The notes beneath the pieces were generated by a model. It did not search any database and was not told the DNA's origin. It worked only from the letters and a program-made list of their open reading frames with translations. Source: an uncultured Caulobacteraceae bacterium (GTDB lineage: Bacteria > Pseudomonadota > Alphaproteobacteria > Caulobacterales > Caulobacteraceae). From it: a stretch of 16,114 nucleotides of DNA. Below, in pieces: positions 15,520 through 16,114 of this stretch. The translations under genes and the position numbers were made by a program. Each line of letters opens with the position of its first letter. Position 1 is the first letter of the stretch. Location of the stretch: positions 1 through 16,114 of the forward strand of contig CAMLRH010000025.1 in assembly GCA_946482375.1 (NCBI GenBank). The letters run 5' to 3'.

Positions 15520-16114
15520 ATGGACCAGCACCCACAGTCGATAAGCCGCCGAGTAGCCGAGACGCTGAGCCTCTCTCCGGACGCCGGCGCCATTGAGTTC
15601 GAGGGCCGCTGGACCACCTGGCGCGCGCTGTCGGAGGCGGCGACCGAGATCGAACCTCTGCTGCGCGCGGCCGGGATTTCGCAAACCGCGCCGGTCGGGT
15701 GGATCGCCCGCAACTCCCCGGCGGCCGTGGCCGGTTTCGCGGCCTTGCTGATAGCCGGGCGGCCGATCGCTCCGTTGCGGCCGCTTCAGCCTACGGCCGG
15801 ACTGCGTGAGGACATCAATACGCAGCGTCTGCAGGCGATCCTCGCCGAAGAGCATGACTGGGCGCTGGAAGGCGTAGCGGACGCAGCTCGGGGCGCGGGT
15901 AGCGCCGCGGTCGCCATCAGTCATCGACAAACCTTCGGGACCCGCCTGTTGCCCGGTCTTGAACGGCCGGGCGCCGGGCCACATCGGCCGAACGCGCCCG
16001 ACATGGTGGTCGAGCGCGTTTCCAGCGGGACCACGGGGGCTCCCAAGCGCATTCCGGTTAGTACTGAGGCCGTAATGCTCGCGCTTCGAGCCACCGAAGC
16101 CGCCGCGACGGCTG
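15520..16114 (+). CDS. AMP-forming acyl-CoA ligase (ligase 3), N-terminal part (cut by right edge)
   Basis: The plus frame from ATG 15520 stays open to the window end, 198 codons of an expected 500 or so. It reads MDQHPQSISRRVAET and shares VGWIARN (59-65) and PLQPTA (88-93) with ligase 1. It reaches the adenylate-forming phosphate loop VSSGTTGAPKR at about 167-177 (ligase 1: MSSGTTGEPKR). The catalytic C-terminal half is beyond the edge. An in-frame ATG at 15493 with GGGGG a few bases upstream would add nine residues. ATG 15520 fits the length of the N-terminus in the two other ligases. Minus-strand open frames across this stretch are shadows. It is divergent from the MaoC operon, so it is probably co-regulated with it. 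Confidence 0.88.
   Translation, partial: MDQHPQSISRRVAETLSLSPDAGAIEFEGRWTTWRALSEAATEIEPLLRAAGISQTAPVGWIARNSPAAVAGFAALLIAGRPIAPLRPLQPTAGLREDINTQRLQAILAEEHDWALEGVADAARGAGSAAVAISHRQTFGTRLLPGLERPGAGPHRPNAPDMVVERVSSGTTGAPKRIPVSTEAVMLALRATEAAATA

Noticed and set aside
15418..15984. Minus-strand open frame of 188 codons at the right end
   Set aside because: The plus strand here encodes a clear ligase N-terminus ending in the SSGTTGAPKR loop, so the minus frame is its shadow.

Overview
The window is GC-rich, densely packed DNA from an alphaproteobacterium, most likely of the Caulobacterales/Sphingomonadales type. The evidence is protein style: a large TonB-dependent receptor next to an MFS carrier with a Spinster-like REPPRRG stretch, GTG and TTG starts, and a GCTTAAAC promoter element like the Caulobacter housekeeping -10. 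It looks like part of a cluster for CoA-dependent breakdown of a bulky carboxylic acid. A steroid, bile-acid or terpenoid side chain is the best guess. This is inferred from enzyme families; nothing in the sequence names the substrate.

Layout. (1) 1-3339, plus strand: the C-terminal part of an MFS transporter cut by the left edge, a TonB-dependent outer-membrane receptor (1103-3283), and a strong intrinsic terminator (3307-3339). (2) 3440-8135, minus strand: a set transcribed from a fused two-subunit acyl-CoA dehydrogenase (5877-8135) into a crotonase-family protein (5083-5874) and an acyl-CoA ligase (3440-4954). A LysR regulator (8393-9352, plus) is divergent from it. (3) 9349-15311, minus strand: a tightly coupled set of a double hot-dog MaoC/FAS1-like dehydratase, an acyl-CoA dehydrogenase alpha-type subunit and a beta-type subunit, with 4-nt gaps. 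Then come a second LysR regulator (10924-11814) and a second ligase (9349-10830). (4) 15520-16114, plus strand: the N-terminal 198 residues of a third ligase, divergent from the MaoC operon and running off the right edge.

How the parts could work together: the receptor and MFS carrier bring the substrate across the two membranes. The ligases make CoA thioesters. Two heteromeric-type dehydrogenases, one fused and one split, introduce alpha,beta double bonds. The hot-dog and crotonase proteins act on the enoyl-CoA. No 3-hydroxyacyl-CoA dehydrogenase, thiolase or aldolase is in the window, so the chain-shortening step is encoded elsewhere or follows another route. The two LysR proteins belong to one subtype (shared WLS in the HTH and WPF in the effector domain) and probably regulate the two modules.

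The most notable points are the beta-alpha fused dehydrogenase next to its split paralogues, three related ligases, loss of textbook catalytic residues in the crotonase and MaoC proteins, and a perfect 12-bp palindrome in a plausible promoter spacer ahead of the second LysR gene. No RNA genes, insertion sequences, CRISPR arrays or long repeats were seen, and no stretch over 300 bases lacks a gene.
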